The notes under the pieces: generated by a model
Told to the model about the DNA's origin: nothing
The model's input: the letters and a program-made list of their open reading frames with translations, nothing else
Database searches by the model: none
Assembly (NCBI RefSeq): GCF_005502465.1
Contig: NZ_SCOT01000004.1
Location: forward strand, 62,001 to 126,000
Source: Sphingopyxis sp. L1A2A
GTDB lineage: Bacteria; Pseudomonadota; Alphaproteobacteria; Sphingomonadales; Sphingomonadaceae
DNA: 64,000 nt
Direction of reading: 5' to 3'
Position numbers and translations under genes: made by a program
Shown: piece by piece, positions 34,022 to 42,976 of the stretch
Position numbering within the stretch: position 1 is the first letter of the stretch
Layout of the letters: each line of letters starts with the position of its first letter

Positions 34022-35035
34022 TTGAAGCGCACCATCCTCTTTTTCGCAGCAGCCGTTGCGGCACAGCCGGCCACGGCAGGCGAACCCGCTCCTCTTCCCG
34101 GCTGTGCCGCGGCGATCGCCTATTCCGAGGCAAACTCTGGCGTGGCGCTGCTGATCCTTGAGGATGGCGAGGTTCGATGCCGTTCTGCAGATATTGCGAC
34201 ACCGCAGGAACTCTGGTCGGGCACCAAGAGTCTTGTCGGGCTGATGGCGGCGGCGGCCGTACAGGACGGGCTTTTGACGCTCGACGAGCGGGCATCAGAG
34301 ACGCTCGCTGAGTGGAAGGGCGACGCCGAAAAGGAACAGATCACGCTTCGCCAACTGCTGTCGATGACAGGTGGTCAGGCCTCAACCGTCGGGAGACCCC
34401 AAGGGTATTTGGACTCGGTCAAGGCACCGCTCGCGGCGGCACCGGGCGGGAAATTCCAGTATGGCCCTGCTCCGATGCAAGTCGTCGGCGAAATCATGCG
34501 CCGAAAGCTCGTCGCCAAAGGCGAGGACGGCAACCCTCGCCATTATATCGAGCGTCGCATTCTAATGCCGCTAGGCGTAACGGTCGGCGATTGGCGCAGC
34601 GGCCCCGATGGCGCACCGCTCATGCCGCAGGGCCTAGTGCTGGCCGCATCCGAGTGGGCGAAGATCGGCGAGTTCGTCCGCGGGGGCGGAAAGCTCGAAG
34701 GCAGGCCACTTGTCGACGAAGCGACATTCGGCGAGATGTTCCAGGGTAGCCAGGTCAATCCTGCCTACGGTCTCACTTGGTGGCTACCCCGTAGCACGCC
34801 GGCTGTCGATATTGTTACTCGGTCCACCGATATCACCAGTCATGCCGCCGAACTACCGGCGGATATGGTCGTCGCCGCCGGCGCGGGCGATCAACGCCTC
34901 TATATCATTCCGTCGCTTCGGCTTACGATCGTGAGGCAGGCGAAACTCGACATTGCCGCCTTAGCGGCGGGGAAAAAAGGTGATTGGTCCGATTGGCGGT
35001 TCCTGTCGCTGTTGCTGAAACCAGCGAGTGAATAA
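34022..35035 (+). CDS. Beta-lactamase-fold serine hydrolase, secreted
   Basis: A 337-aa protein with a short signal peptide (MKRTILFFAAAVAA, cleavage near TAG) and the S-x-x-K motif SGTK (Ser66-Lys69). It begins with TTG at 34022, supported by GGGAG 8 bases upstream; no better start is available before the signal peptide. Family members are esterases, amidases or peptidases of penicillin-binding-protein fold; the second motif reads YGP rather than Y-x-N. It is divergent from the GntR gene and carries the same operator, so it is the rightward arm of the hydrolase module. Confidence 0.8.
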   Translation: MKRTILFFAAAVAAQPATAGEPAPLPGCAAAIAYSEANSGVALLILEDGEVRCRSADIATPQELWSGTKSLVGLMAAAAVQDGLLTLDERASETLAEWKGDAEKEQITLRQLLSMTGGQASTVGRPQGYLDSVKAPLAAAPGGKFQYGPAPMQVVGEIMRRKLVAKGEDGNPRHYIERRILMPLGVTVGDWRSGPDGAPLMPQGLVLAASEWAKIGEFVRGGGKLEGRPLVDEATFGEMFQGSQVNPAYGLTWWLPRSTPAVDIVTRSTDITSHAAELPADMVVAAGAGDQRLYIIPSLRLTIVRQAKLDIAALAAGKKGDWSDWRFLSLLLKPASE

Positions 35036-35249
35036 TTTGAAACGCGGGCGAGAACATCTCGGGGGCGATCGAACCTAAGCCGTGCCGCTGCAATATGATC
35101 ATTGAGAATTGCTGGCTGAATGCAATCGCGGCCCGTGGAGTTTGCCCATGGGCCAGCATGATGACGGTCATTGACAGCCAGCGCGGCGATCGGAACCGAG
35201 AGGCGGAACCGTGCGCGCGACGGCGCAGTGGGGCGAAGAAGGATGCAGC

Positions 35250-36865
35250 ATGTTGCGGGGATTGATGCAGGACGCGCCGCTGCTGATCAGCGGAATATTG
35301 GAATATGCAGCGCGCGCGCACGGCAAGAGGGAGATCGTCTCGAAGGCTGTCGTGGAGCCGGTTTGGCGGTATGACTGGCACCGCTGCGATCAGCGTGCGC
35401 GTCAGGCTGCGCAGGCCCTTGGCGTCCTCGGGATTGCGACGGGCGACGGCGTCTCCTCGCTCGCCTGGAACACTCCCACCGCCACCTCGAACTCTTCTAT
35501 GCGGCGCCGGGCATGGGCGCCGTATTGCACACCGCCAACCCGCGTCTCAGCGACAAGCAGATCGCCTTCACTATCGCTCATGCAGGGAGCCGCATTCTCT
35601 TCTTCGAGCCCAATCTAGCCGAGCTCGTCGCACGGCTGCGTCCTCTCCTTCCGGGTATCGAGCGCTATGTCCTTCTCGCGGAGCGCGGAACGATCGCGCC
35701 AGATGTTGCCGACACGTTGAACTACGAAGCGTTGCTGGCAAGCGAGGACGGAGCCCTCACCTGGATGAGCTTCGATGAAAAGGCAGCCGCATTTCTTTGC
35801 TACACTTCGGGGACGACGGGCGACCCCAAGGGCGTCCTATACAGCCACCGCTCAATCGTTCTTCACGGGATGGCGGCCGGTCTAAGCAGTGCCTTCGGGT
35901 TCAGCGCTTTTGATGTCATCATGCCCTGCTCGTCCATGTATCATGCAACGGCATGGGGACTTCCCTTCACGGCAGCGATCAACGGCTGCAAGCTAGTGCT
36001 TCCTTGTGACAGGATGGACGGTGCCAGTCTTGCCGACCTGATCAACGAAGAGGGCGTCACCTTTTCGGGTGGTGTGCCGACGATCTGGACCTTGTACCTC
36101 GCTCATCTCGACACTACGGGGACGGGGGTCGGCAATCTCAAGCGCCTCGTGATTGGGGGCTCGGCCGTCCCCCGGGCGATGGCCGAGACATTCCGAGCCA
36201 AATATGGTGTCACTGTGCTGCAGCTCTGGGGCATGACCGAAACCAATCCGCTCGGCGTGATTTCGACGCCCTCCCCGCTCCTGATGGCCGAAGGCGAGGA
36301 TTTCGCGAACGACCTCCCGCTGACGAAGCAGGGTCGCATGCAATTTGGCATCGAACTGCGCATTATCGACGGCGATGGCACGCCGCTCCCCTGGGACGGT
36401 GAGCAGGCGGGTGCGCTCCAGGTCCGCGGACCGTGGGTCGTCGATCGCTATTTCCCCGATATTGAGGGCGCCGGGAGCGATGGCTGGTACGACACCGGGG
36501 ACATCGGTACGATCGATCGCTTCGGCTTTCTCCGGCTGACCGACCGCGAGAAAGATGTGATCAAGTCCGGGGGCGAATGGATCAGCTCGATTGATATCGA
36601 GAATGCGGCGGTTGGGTACCCCGGCGTCCGGGTCCCGGCGGTCGTTGGCGTATATCATCCAAAATGGGAAGAGCGCCCCCTTCTCGTGATCGAAACGCAT
36701 GAAGGTCAAGCCGTCACAGCCGACGCAATTCGCGCGCATCTGGAGACGAAGGTTGTTCGTTGGTGGCTGCCGGACGACATCCTGTTCGCGACAGTACCGC
36801 TCACTGCAACGGGAAAGATCGACAAAAAGGCCTTACGCGAAGCGTATCGTAACCAACTCGCCTAG
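35250..36865 (+). pseudogene. AMP-forming acyl-CoA ligase, frameshifted
   Basis: A close paralogue of the ligase at 7825-9450. The N-terminal part reads in one frame to SLAWNT, then the frame changes; the rest ([42 protein letters not shown]) continues in the next frame to the stop at 36865. Compared with [13 protein letters not shown] of the intact copy, two extra C bases lie at 35475-35476, inside CCC. This is a net +2 (or -1) shift. GAAGGA precedes the ATG at 35250. It may be a recent pseudogene, redundant with the intact copy, or a sequence error. Confidence 0.8.
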
Positions 36866-37032
36866 ATGAGATCACACTGCGTCCATTCCGTGCGAATGGC
36901 AGCGATCCTTTCAGGCGGGATAATTTCAGCGGGCCTCGTGAGTCTTGCATAAGCCCGGGCAATCTCGGTCGGGCTGTCCAAGGCAAAGCGCTCTACGCTT
37001 GCAGCGCGGTCAAGGTATGGCCAAGATGAGGC

Positions 37033-37710
37033 ATGGCGTCGACCCAAAAAACCAAAGAACCAGCTTCCGGACGAACAGGGAGGCCCACTCGACAAGCCTC
37101 GCAAGCACTTTCGAGGAAAATTCTCCGTGTCGCCCGCGATGTCTTCTTTGCCGACGGATTCGGTCGTTCAACGGCTGAACGGATTGCTGCAAAAGCAGGC
37201 ATCTCCAAGCGCACGTTGTACGCCCGTTACGGGGACAAAAAGCTGCTTTTCGAAGCGGCAATACTCATGGAAATCGAGGATCGGCTCTCCTTCCTTGAAC
37301 AGCACGTTCCCGAACATGGCGACGTTCGGCTCGAGCTTGAAGAGCTGTCCGATGAACTGCTATCCTGGATGCTTACCGACATTCACGTCGCGTTGGAACG
37401 CGTTGTAATGGCTGAGGCTGCACGTTTTCCCGCTTTAGCGCGAAACCTTTACGAATTCGGCGTAGGACGCACGACGAGATTGGTGGCAGAGGTCTTGCGC
37501 AAAGCCGAGGAGAGGGGAGAAATCAGGGTGTCAGACGCGAATTTTGCTGCGGAGCAGTTTATCTCCAGCGTCATTTTGTCACCTTTTCGTCGGGCCGCTC
37601 TTGGAGTGGGAGTGACCAGTCACAATGAAACCTCTTCAGCCCGAATGAGGCAAGCTGTCGATCTATTTGTGTACGGCTGCCGCCCCTCCCTGAAGGGGAG
37701 CCACCCATAA
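37033..37710 (+). CDS. TetR-family transcriptional regulator (AefR-like)
   Basis: A 225-aa regulator with a TetR helix-turn-helix at about residues 28-75 (ILRVARDVFFADGFGRST, then AAKAGISKRTLYARYGDK) and a C-terminal domain like AefR/TetR_C_7 proteins (EAARFPALARNLYEFG). GAGG lies just before the ATG. It sits alone between the ligase pseudogene and the convergent lipid-transport operon; its target cannot be read from position. Confidence 0.86.
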   Translation: MASTQKTKEPASGRTGRPTRQASQALSRKILRVARDVFFADGFGRSTAERIAAKAGISKRTLYARYGDKKLLFEAAILMEIEDRLSFLEQHVPEHGDVRLELEELSDELLSWMLTDIHVALERVVMAEAARFPALARNLYEFGVGRTTRLVAEVLRKAEERGEIRVSDANFAAEQFISSVILSPFRRAALGVGVTSHNETSSARMRQAVDLFVYGCRPSLKGSHP

Positions 37711-37769
37711 CATTCCCGCTTCATCTTGGGCTGGGCCGTTGTCCCGACTAAGTTTCCATTGGCTTCACG

Positions 37770-38381
37770 CTAGTTGATCGCCGCAGCCGTCCAACTCGCG
37801 ATTTCGTCGGCCATTTCAAGGCTCGCGCGATCAAAGGCTTCGACGATACTCGAAACGCTATTTGCACTTGCTGACCTATCAAGGACGATGCGCGTGACTG
37901 CCAGTGGTTCCGATTCTTTGGATCGGCTTAGTTCCACTTGCGCGGCGATGCGAATGATCGGGGCCGCGTCGGGCCCCTGGTCGTAATAGGCTGCAAAAGA
38001 AGAAAGCCGTGCGGATAGGACGTAATGATCGGAAGCAACGCTCTGGACAGGGATATATGCGTGATCGATTTTGCGCGCTACGCTTCCGGCAATAGCCTCG
38101 CGGATCATCTCGGGCGCAGGCCTCATCCACCGTGCTTTGGCCAGATACGTGACTTCGCGATTCTCGATCGTGAGGATCCTGTCTCCATCGGCCCCAGGCG
38201 GAAGCGTCGGTCGCGTAATATACACCGGAATCCACTGTCGTGCAATTTCACGCTCCGGTACGGGCGTGCTACTGATCCGGTACAACGTCGATTTGCCGCC
38301 AGTTCCCAGAATATTCCCGCAACCAGAAAGGCAAATTAGCGCGCCCATCAGCAAAAACATTCTTGCAGAGATCGTTTTCAT
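37770..38381 (-). CDS. ABC-type transport auxiliary lipoprotein (PqiC/ABC_trans_aux type)
   Basis: A 203-aa lipoprotein with the lipobox LSGC at residues 18-21 (processed at Cys21) and a body like the auxiliary component of MCE/Mla-type transporters (YITRPTLPPG region, then VSSIVEAFDRAS). It is the last gene of a four-gene lipid-transport operon and overlaps the MCE gene by 4 bases. It is expected in the periplasm, anchored to the outer membrane. Confidence 0.82.
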   Translation of the reverse strand: MKTISARMFLLMGALICLSGCGNILGTGGKSTLYRISSTPVPEREIARQWIPVYITRPTLPPGADGDRILTIENREVTYLAKARWMRPAPEMIREAIAGSVARKIDHAYIPVQSVASDHYVLSARLSSFAAYYDQGPDAAPIIRIAAQVELSRSKESEPLAVTRIVLDRSASANSVSSIVEAFDRASLEMADEIASWTAAAIN

Positions 38382-39286
38382 TGGGGGAGCTTCCTTTCAC
38401 GAGGGGTCCGTCGTAGCTGGCCGGCGAGCTGCTCGATTTCCTGCGCCGCGCTATCGAGCGATTTCAAAGTTGCAGCAATCCCGGAGCCGTCGGGCGCCGC
38501 CAATCCACTCGCGGCGTCATCAAGCCTGTGAATGACCACCCTCGCCTCGGCGATCCCCTCTCGAAGATCTCGAGCGGCTGCCGAGACATCGGCAAACGTC
38601 TTGCGACCGTCGCCATCGATCGCCGTGCGCGCCGATGCGGCCGCGGCCTCGATATCGGCCGCCGCCCGGTCCAGGCGTGCAAACGCTTGTTCAGCCTTGC
38701 TGAACATTCCGCGACTAGATCGCAATTCCGCCGTGGTAGCTGTTACATTCGCAATAGCAGCCGAAACATTTTCGATATTCTCGTCGGACAAGGTCCGGTT
38801 GACCCTTTCCAGGGCCTGCGAAGCATCCGCCAACAATGCGCCACCTCCATCCATCAGGGATTGTAGCGAACTTTTTTCCGCCTTAATCACTGGGAGCGCT
38901 TCCTTGGAAACCTCCTTCAACAACGGCTTAGAGGGCGTCCCCGCACTGATCTGGATGTAGCTTCCGCCGGTTATGCCTTGCGACTCCGTCGCGGCGGTAG
39001 AATCGACGCGCACAGGCGTATCCTCGCGCAGGCGCACTCCTGCAAGCACCCTGTTTGGATTTCTGGGATCAAGACTAATACGCGTGATTTCTCCCACCGG
39101 AATTCCGTTGAACTGCACCTCGCCTCCCTCGCTCAGCCCGCGGACAGGACCATCGAAAATGATCCGATACTCGTCGAAATCACGCGCGAATTGGGATTGA
39201 CCGAGCCAGAGGATGAAGCCGAAAGCCGCCGCTAGCAGAGCCAGCGTCAGGCCCCCAATCAGACCGTAGTTCGCGTCGCGTTCCAT
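38378..39286 (-). CDS. mlaD: MCE-domain substrate-binding protein (MlaD-like)
   Basis: A 302-aa periplasmic protein with one N-terminal membrane helix (about 10-30), an MCE domain (YRIIFDGPVRGLSEGGEV, then GIPVGEI) and a long helical C-terminal tail. Such proteins form a ring that conducts phospholipid or other hydrophobic molecules between membranes. The tail is longer than in E. coli MlaD. The ATG shares one base with the stop of the ATPase gene (TAATG). The gene symbol is by family only. Confidence 0.85.
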   Translation of the reverse strand: MERDANYGLIGGLTLALLAAAFGFILWLGQSQFARDFDEYRIIFDGPVRGLSEGGEVQFNGIPVGEITRISLDPRNPNRVLAGVRLREDTPVRVDSTAATESQGITGGSYIQISAGTPSKPLLKEVSKEALPVIKAEKSSLQSLMDGGGALLADASQALERVNRTLSDENIENVSAAIANVTATTAELRSSRGMFSKAEQAFARLDRAAADIEAAAASARTAIDGDGRKTFADVSAAARDLREGIAEARVVIHRLDDAASGLAAPDGSGIAATLKSLDSAAQEIEQLAGQLRRTPRERKLPQ

Positions 39287-40053
39287 TAGCGGTTCCTTTC
39301 CTTGGCGCGCTCCGCCCGCCCTCCCAAAAACGCCCTGATCCAAGGATGGTCAGACCTCTCAAGTTCCGCGATTGGCGAAACCTCGACAATTTTCTGATCC
39401 GCAACCACGGCCACGCGGTCGCTGATGGAATACAGGCTGTCGAGATCATGGGTCACCATCACGACAGTAAGCCCCAGCGTGTCGCTCAGCGTCCGTATCA
39501 GCTGGTCAAATTCCGCGGCTGCGATCGGGTCGAGGCCCGAAGTGGGTTCGTCAAGGAACAGCAATTCTGGATCGAGCGCCAAGGCCCTCGCTACGCTTAC
39601 ACGTTTTCGCATTCCGCCTGAAAGTTCAGCGGGCATTTGCCGGCCCACCTCGGCATCGAGTCCGACAAGGCCGATTTTCATCAGAGCCACGGCCTCGAGC
39701 CACGGCTCTCTAAGACGGGTATGTTCGATGAGAGGAGCCTCGACATTTTCTTGCACACTAAGAGAAGAAAAAAGCGCGCCATTTTGAAACATGACGCCAA
39801 TTCGGTGATTAATTTCCGTACGATCAAAGCGACTCCCAATTTTTTTCTGAAAGATTTCGATTGTCCCATGGCTAGGCGCAATCAGGCCCAAAATGGTGTT
39901 CATCAGGACGGATTTTCCACTACCGGACCCTCCGACGACACCAAGAATCTCGCCACGATGGACTTCTAGGTTCAAATCCTGGTGGATAATGTGATCGCCA
40001 AATCGGGTTTTAAGATTCTCCACCCGAATAACGACGTCCGGATCGCAAATCAT
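39286..40053 (-). CDS. mlaF: ABC transporter ATP-binding protein (MlaF-like)
   Basis: A 255-aa ATPase with Walker A GGSGSGKS, signature LSGGMRKR, Walker B LLFLDEPTSGLDP and the switch His in THD. The LSGGM form and the gene context identify it as the motor of an MCE-type lipid transporter. It overlaps the permease gene by 4 bases. Confidence 0.9.
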   Translation of the reverse strand: MICDPDVVIRVENLKTRFGDHIIHQDLNLEVHRGEILGVVGGSGSGKSVLMNTILGLIAPSHGTIEIFQKKIGSRFDRTEINHRIGVMFQNGALFSSLSVQENVEAPLIEHTRLREPWLEAVALMKIGLVGLDAEVGRQMPAELSGGMRKRVSVARALALDPELLFLDEPTSGLDPIAAAEFDQLIRTLSDTLGLTVVMVTHDLDSLYSISDRVAVVADQKIVEVSPIAELERSDHPWIRAFLGGRAERAKERNR

Positions 40054-41150
40054 ATTTCGAGCACGTTGAAGAGAATTGCAAAGGCGGCATCCAGAAGGAT
40101 GATTGCGAATAGCGCTTGGACAACGGCGACGGTCACCCGCCCGCCCAGATCCTCAACATCTCCGCGTACCGAAAGGCCGTGGCGACATCCGGCAAGCGCA
40201 ATCACAATGGCCAGCACCGGTACTTTTGCCATTCCAACCCAGAAGTGTCGGATATCGACCGCAGCCGAGAGTCGTTCGGCGAAATATGTCGGGCTCACGT
40301 CGAGTATGCCCCAGCTGACGACAAGCCCGCCGGCCAACCCAGCCAGCATGGCAACAATCGCCAGGAGGGGCATAATTACAAGCAATGCCAATACGCGTGG
40401 CACAACCAGCGCGTCGAACAGGTCGATGCCCATCACCTTCATTGCCTGCGTCTCTTGATTCATTCGCATTGCGCCGATCTGGGCCGCGAAAGTGGAAGCG
40501 GACCGACCGGCAAGTAGTATCGCGGGAATGAGGACGCCGAACTCGCGGAGGACGGATATGCCAACCAGTTCGACGACCAGTTCCGATGCACCCAATGTCT
40601 TGAGCAGATCGCTTCCTATGAGAGCCACTACTGCGCCGATAAAGAATGTCATGATCGCTATGAGTGGCAGCGCATCGAAGCCGGCCTTCTGAATTGACGA
40701 CGCCAGTGCGATCAGTCGCATCCTTTTGGGATGTGCAAGAGATTTCATGAGCGCCACCTCAAGTTGCCCGAGAAATCGAGCGCTTGCGCCGATTTCCTGG
40801 ACAGCTCGATAAACTTTTTGGCCAAGACGCACGTGAAATGGGGGAGTTTTGATAGACGGGACATCGCGGTCGGCCATGGCCGAGCCCACCAGCGCGAACA
40901 GATCAGCAAGATTGGCGGGCAGGTCTGCGGTAAATGCCGCATTGGGTGCGAGAGTCAGGATGGCGAGCGCGCCTGCGCTGTCTATCCTTCCCAGGTTTCC
41001 GAAGTCGCTTGAGAAGGAGAGGTTCGAGGGACTCAGAACATGCCCGGAAAGGCCTGCGATCGAAATCGCTGTCCAGTCACCTTCAACGACCAACGTTGAA
41101 ATGCCATCTCCTTCGCGAACGAAGATGTTCGGTGCTGTGCGCGCATTCAT
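40050..41150 (-). CDS. mlaE: MlaE-type permease with N-terminal STAS-like domain
   Basis: A 366-aa inner-membrane permease. Residues 1-90 resemble a STAS domain (GDWTAISIAGLS, then GRIDSAGALAIL), as in the MlaE/MlaB fusions found in many alphaproteobacteria; the rest has five to six hydrophobic helices and the MlaE signature (GSELGAMRVTEQ-like GAMRMNQETQAMKVMG). I chose the ATG at 41150; GGAG lies about 10 bases upstream. The in-frame extension to 41264 has no signal or domain. It heads the four-gene operon. Confidence 0.85.
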   Translation of the reverse strand: MNARTAPNIFVREGDGISTLVVEGDWTAISIAGLSGHVLSPSNLSFSSDFGNLGRIDSAGALAILTLAPNAAFTADLPANLADLFALVGSAMADRDVPSIKTPPFHVRLGQKVYRAVQEIGASARFLGQLEVALMKSLAHPKRMRLIALASSIQKAGFDALPLIAIMTFFIGAVVALIGSDLLKTLGASELVVELVGISVLREFGVLIPAILLAGRSASTFAAQIGAMRMNQETQAMKVMGIDLFDALVVPRVLALLVIMPLLAIVAMLAGLAGGLVVSWGILDVSPTYFAERLSAAVDIRHFWVGMAKVPVLAIVIALAGCRHGLSVRGDVEDLGGRVTVAVVQALFAIILLDAAFAILFNVLEI

Positions 41151-41505
41151 CGCAGCAAGTCTCCAACCGGTGTCGGGAGAGCGGATCGCCCGTGGCAACT
41201 TCCTCTCCCATAGCCCGTCGTCGAGCGGATCATGCCAGCAAGCGGGACCACTGACCCCACACATTTAACCATGCCGATCCACACATCGCGCCTTGCCTCA
41301 ATGACATTATGTAGACGTCAGCGTAGCGTTATATCAGGTCGCTTGCAAGGAGTATGCTGCGCACAAATCGGCCGACAGATCGTTTGAATAAGCACAGGAT
41401 ACTCTTGCTAAGGTTAGATAAAATTGTCAGGTGAAATCCCTATGAGATTCTTTCTGAACCGATATCGCACCTTGGAGTTTATATTAACAACACTCGTAGG
41501 TGACA
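41151..41505. other. Intergenic region upstream of the lipid-transport operon
   Basis: These 355 bases hold no recognisable gene. They include the promoter region of the leftward mlaE-like gene and the downstream side of the leftward outer-membrane factor gene. The stretch is AT-richer than its neighbours (notably 41380-41510). I found no clear terminator. Confidence 0.45.
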
Positions 41506-42969
41506 TTAAATCTTTGCTTGCATTTGCCATCCCAGGCCGAGTGATTTTTGCAGGGCGATCCATGACAGCGTGAGCGCCGCCTTTCCCCGGACGAGGTCGG
41601 TTGCCGCCTGCTCCTGTTTGCGAAGCGTGCGATTTAGGTCAGCGCGCGAGATCACTCCGCCGGCAAATCGTTGTCGATCAAGATCGGCTGCGCCATCTGC
41701 CTGGGACTTGATCTGCGCGAACGCCACCAGGGCAGAGCGCTGCTGGCCAAAGCGCGACAACGCGCGCTCGGCGTCCTGAAGTGCAGAAAGCACTGTCTGT
41801 CGATAGTTGGCAACCGCCTCGGCACGGGCGGCGCTCGCCTGATCGACCGAGGCATCGACCCTTCCGAAATCGAGGAAGTTCCACTGCAGCTGCGGAATAG
41901 CGAGAATTGACGGGTTGCTCACATCAAAGAGATCGTCTGGCGACGTTCCGCCAAGTCCCAAGATTCCCATGAATGACAGCTTCGGAAATCGTGCGGCCTC
42001 CGCAACACCGATCCGAGCCGTTGCTGCCGCCAGGCTGCGTTCGGCCGCGCGGATGTCGGGCCGACGTGCGACAAGGTTTGAGGGGTCGCCCACCGCGACC
42101 TGTTCCGGCGGGAGGGGAACATCGAAGATCTGTTTCAGCGCTTCGTCCGTTGTCCCTGGGATCTGCCCAGCTAAAATGGCAAGCGCATCGAGCAATACCG
42201 CCGTGTCAGCTTCGGCCTCGGCGAGCTGAGACTTGAGCAACTCGAGCTCGGCATTTGCATTGCCGAGAGGGAACAGGGGCAAAACGCCTTGCTGATACCG
42301 TTGATAGGTTAGCGAGAGGATTTGATGCTGCAACTCGCACTCGGTTCGGTACGCTTTGGCTCGAAACTGGGCCTCGCGCAGGTTGACATAGGCATTGGCG
42401 ACTTCGGCGGTCAGCTGGACCTTGGCATCCTCCACATTGGCAACCGCTGCCGCTGCCTGAGCGTTGCCGGCCTCGATCCGTCGCTGCGTTCCTCCTGCGA
42501 AATCCAGCTCCCAGTTAGCGTTGAGCCCGAGATTGTAGACACTGAGGCTATCATCCGCCTGTCCCTGCGGACTAACAGGCGCGCTCGCCGAAGGCGGGGC
42601 ACTGTTCTGAATATCAAGGCCCGGCAAGCGGCCCTGAATAGCCGTCGCCTGGGTTCCAAGCGTCGGAAATCTTCCGGCCTTCTCCTGTCTCACGGATGCC
42701 CGCGCCTGCGCGATCCGCGCTTGCGCAGCCTGAAGCGAAGGATTGTCCGATAACGCGGCCTCGATAAGCCTGTTCAATTCCGGATCGTTCAAAAGGAGCC
42801 ACCAATCTGCCAGCTCGGGCTCGGCATCGCTGACGTTACCGCCGGCACGGACAAAGCCGTCATTTCGGTTCGCCGAGAATACTTCTGGAGGCCCGGCGTA
42901 GTCTGGGCCCGCGACACAACCGGCCAGCAGAAACGAGGCGAGAAGCGATATTACAGATTTTTTTATCAT
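41506..42969 (-). CDS. Outer-membrane efflux lipoprotein (NodT/OprM family)
   Basis: A 487-aa TolC-like channel with a signal peptide and lipobox LAGC (Cys near residue 18). It contains the repeated helical segments of outer-membrane factors (NPSLQAAQARIAQARA and RRPDIRAAERSLAAATARIG). The start MIKKSVIS at 42969 gives the proper lipoprotein signal. It completes a tripartite pump with the MFS and HlyD-type genes just upstream. Confidence 0.88.
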   Translation of the reverse strand: MIKKSVISLLASFLLAGCVAGPDYAGPPEVFSANRNDGFVRAGGNVSDAEPELADWWLLLNDPELNRLIEAALSDNPSLQAAQARIAQARASVRQEKAGRFPTLGTQATAIQGRLPGLDIQNSAPPSASAPVSPQGQADDSLSVYNLGLNANWELDFAGGTQRRIEAGNAQAAAAVANVEDAKVQLTAEVANAYVNLREAQFRAKAYRTECELQHQILSLTYQRYQQGVLPLFPLGNANAELELLKSQLAEAEADTAVLLDALAILAGQIPGTTDEALKQIFDVPLPPEQVAVGDPSNLVARRPDIRAAERSLAAATARIGVAEAARFPKLSFMGILGLGGTSPDDLFDVSNPSILAIPQLQWNFLDFGRVDASVDQASAARAEAVANYRQTVLSALQDAERALSRFGQQRSALVAFAQIKSQADGAADLDRQRFAGGVISRADLNRTLRKQEQAATDLVRGKAALTLSWIALQKSLGLGWQMQAKI

Positions 42970-42976
42970 ATCAGGC

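Noticed and set aside
36862-37104. Small leftward gene overlapping the TetR start
   Set aside because: It lies across the TetR ribosome site and start, with no recognisable product.
41301-41319. TGAC...GTCA dyad upstream of the lipid-transport operon
   Set aside because: The arms are only four bases long and could easily be chance.
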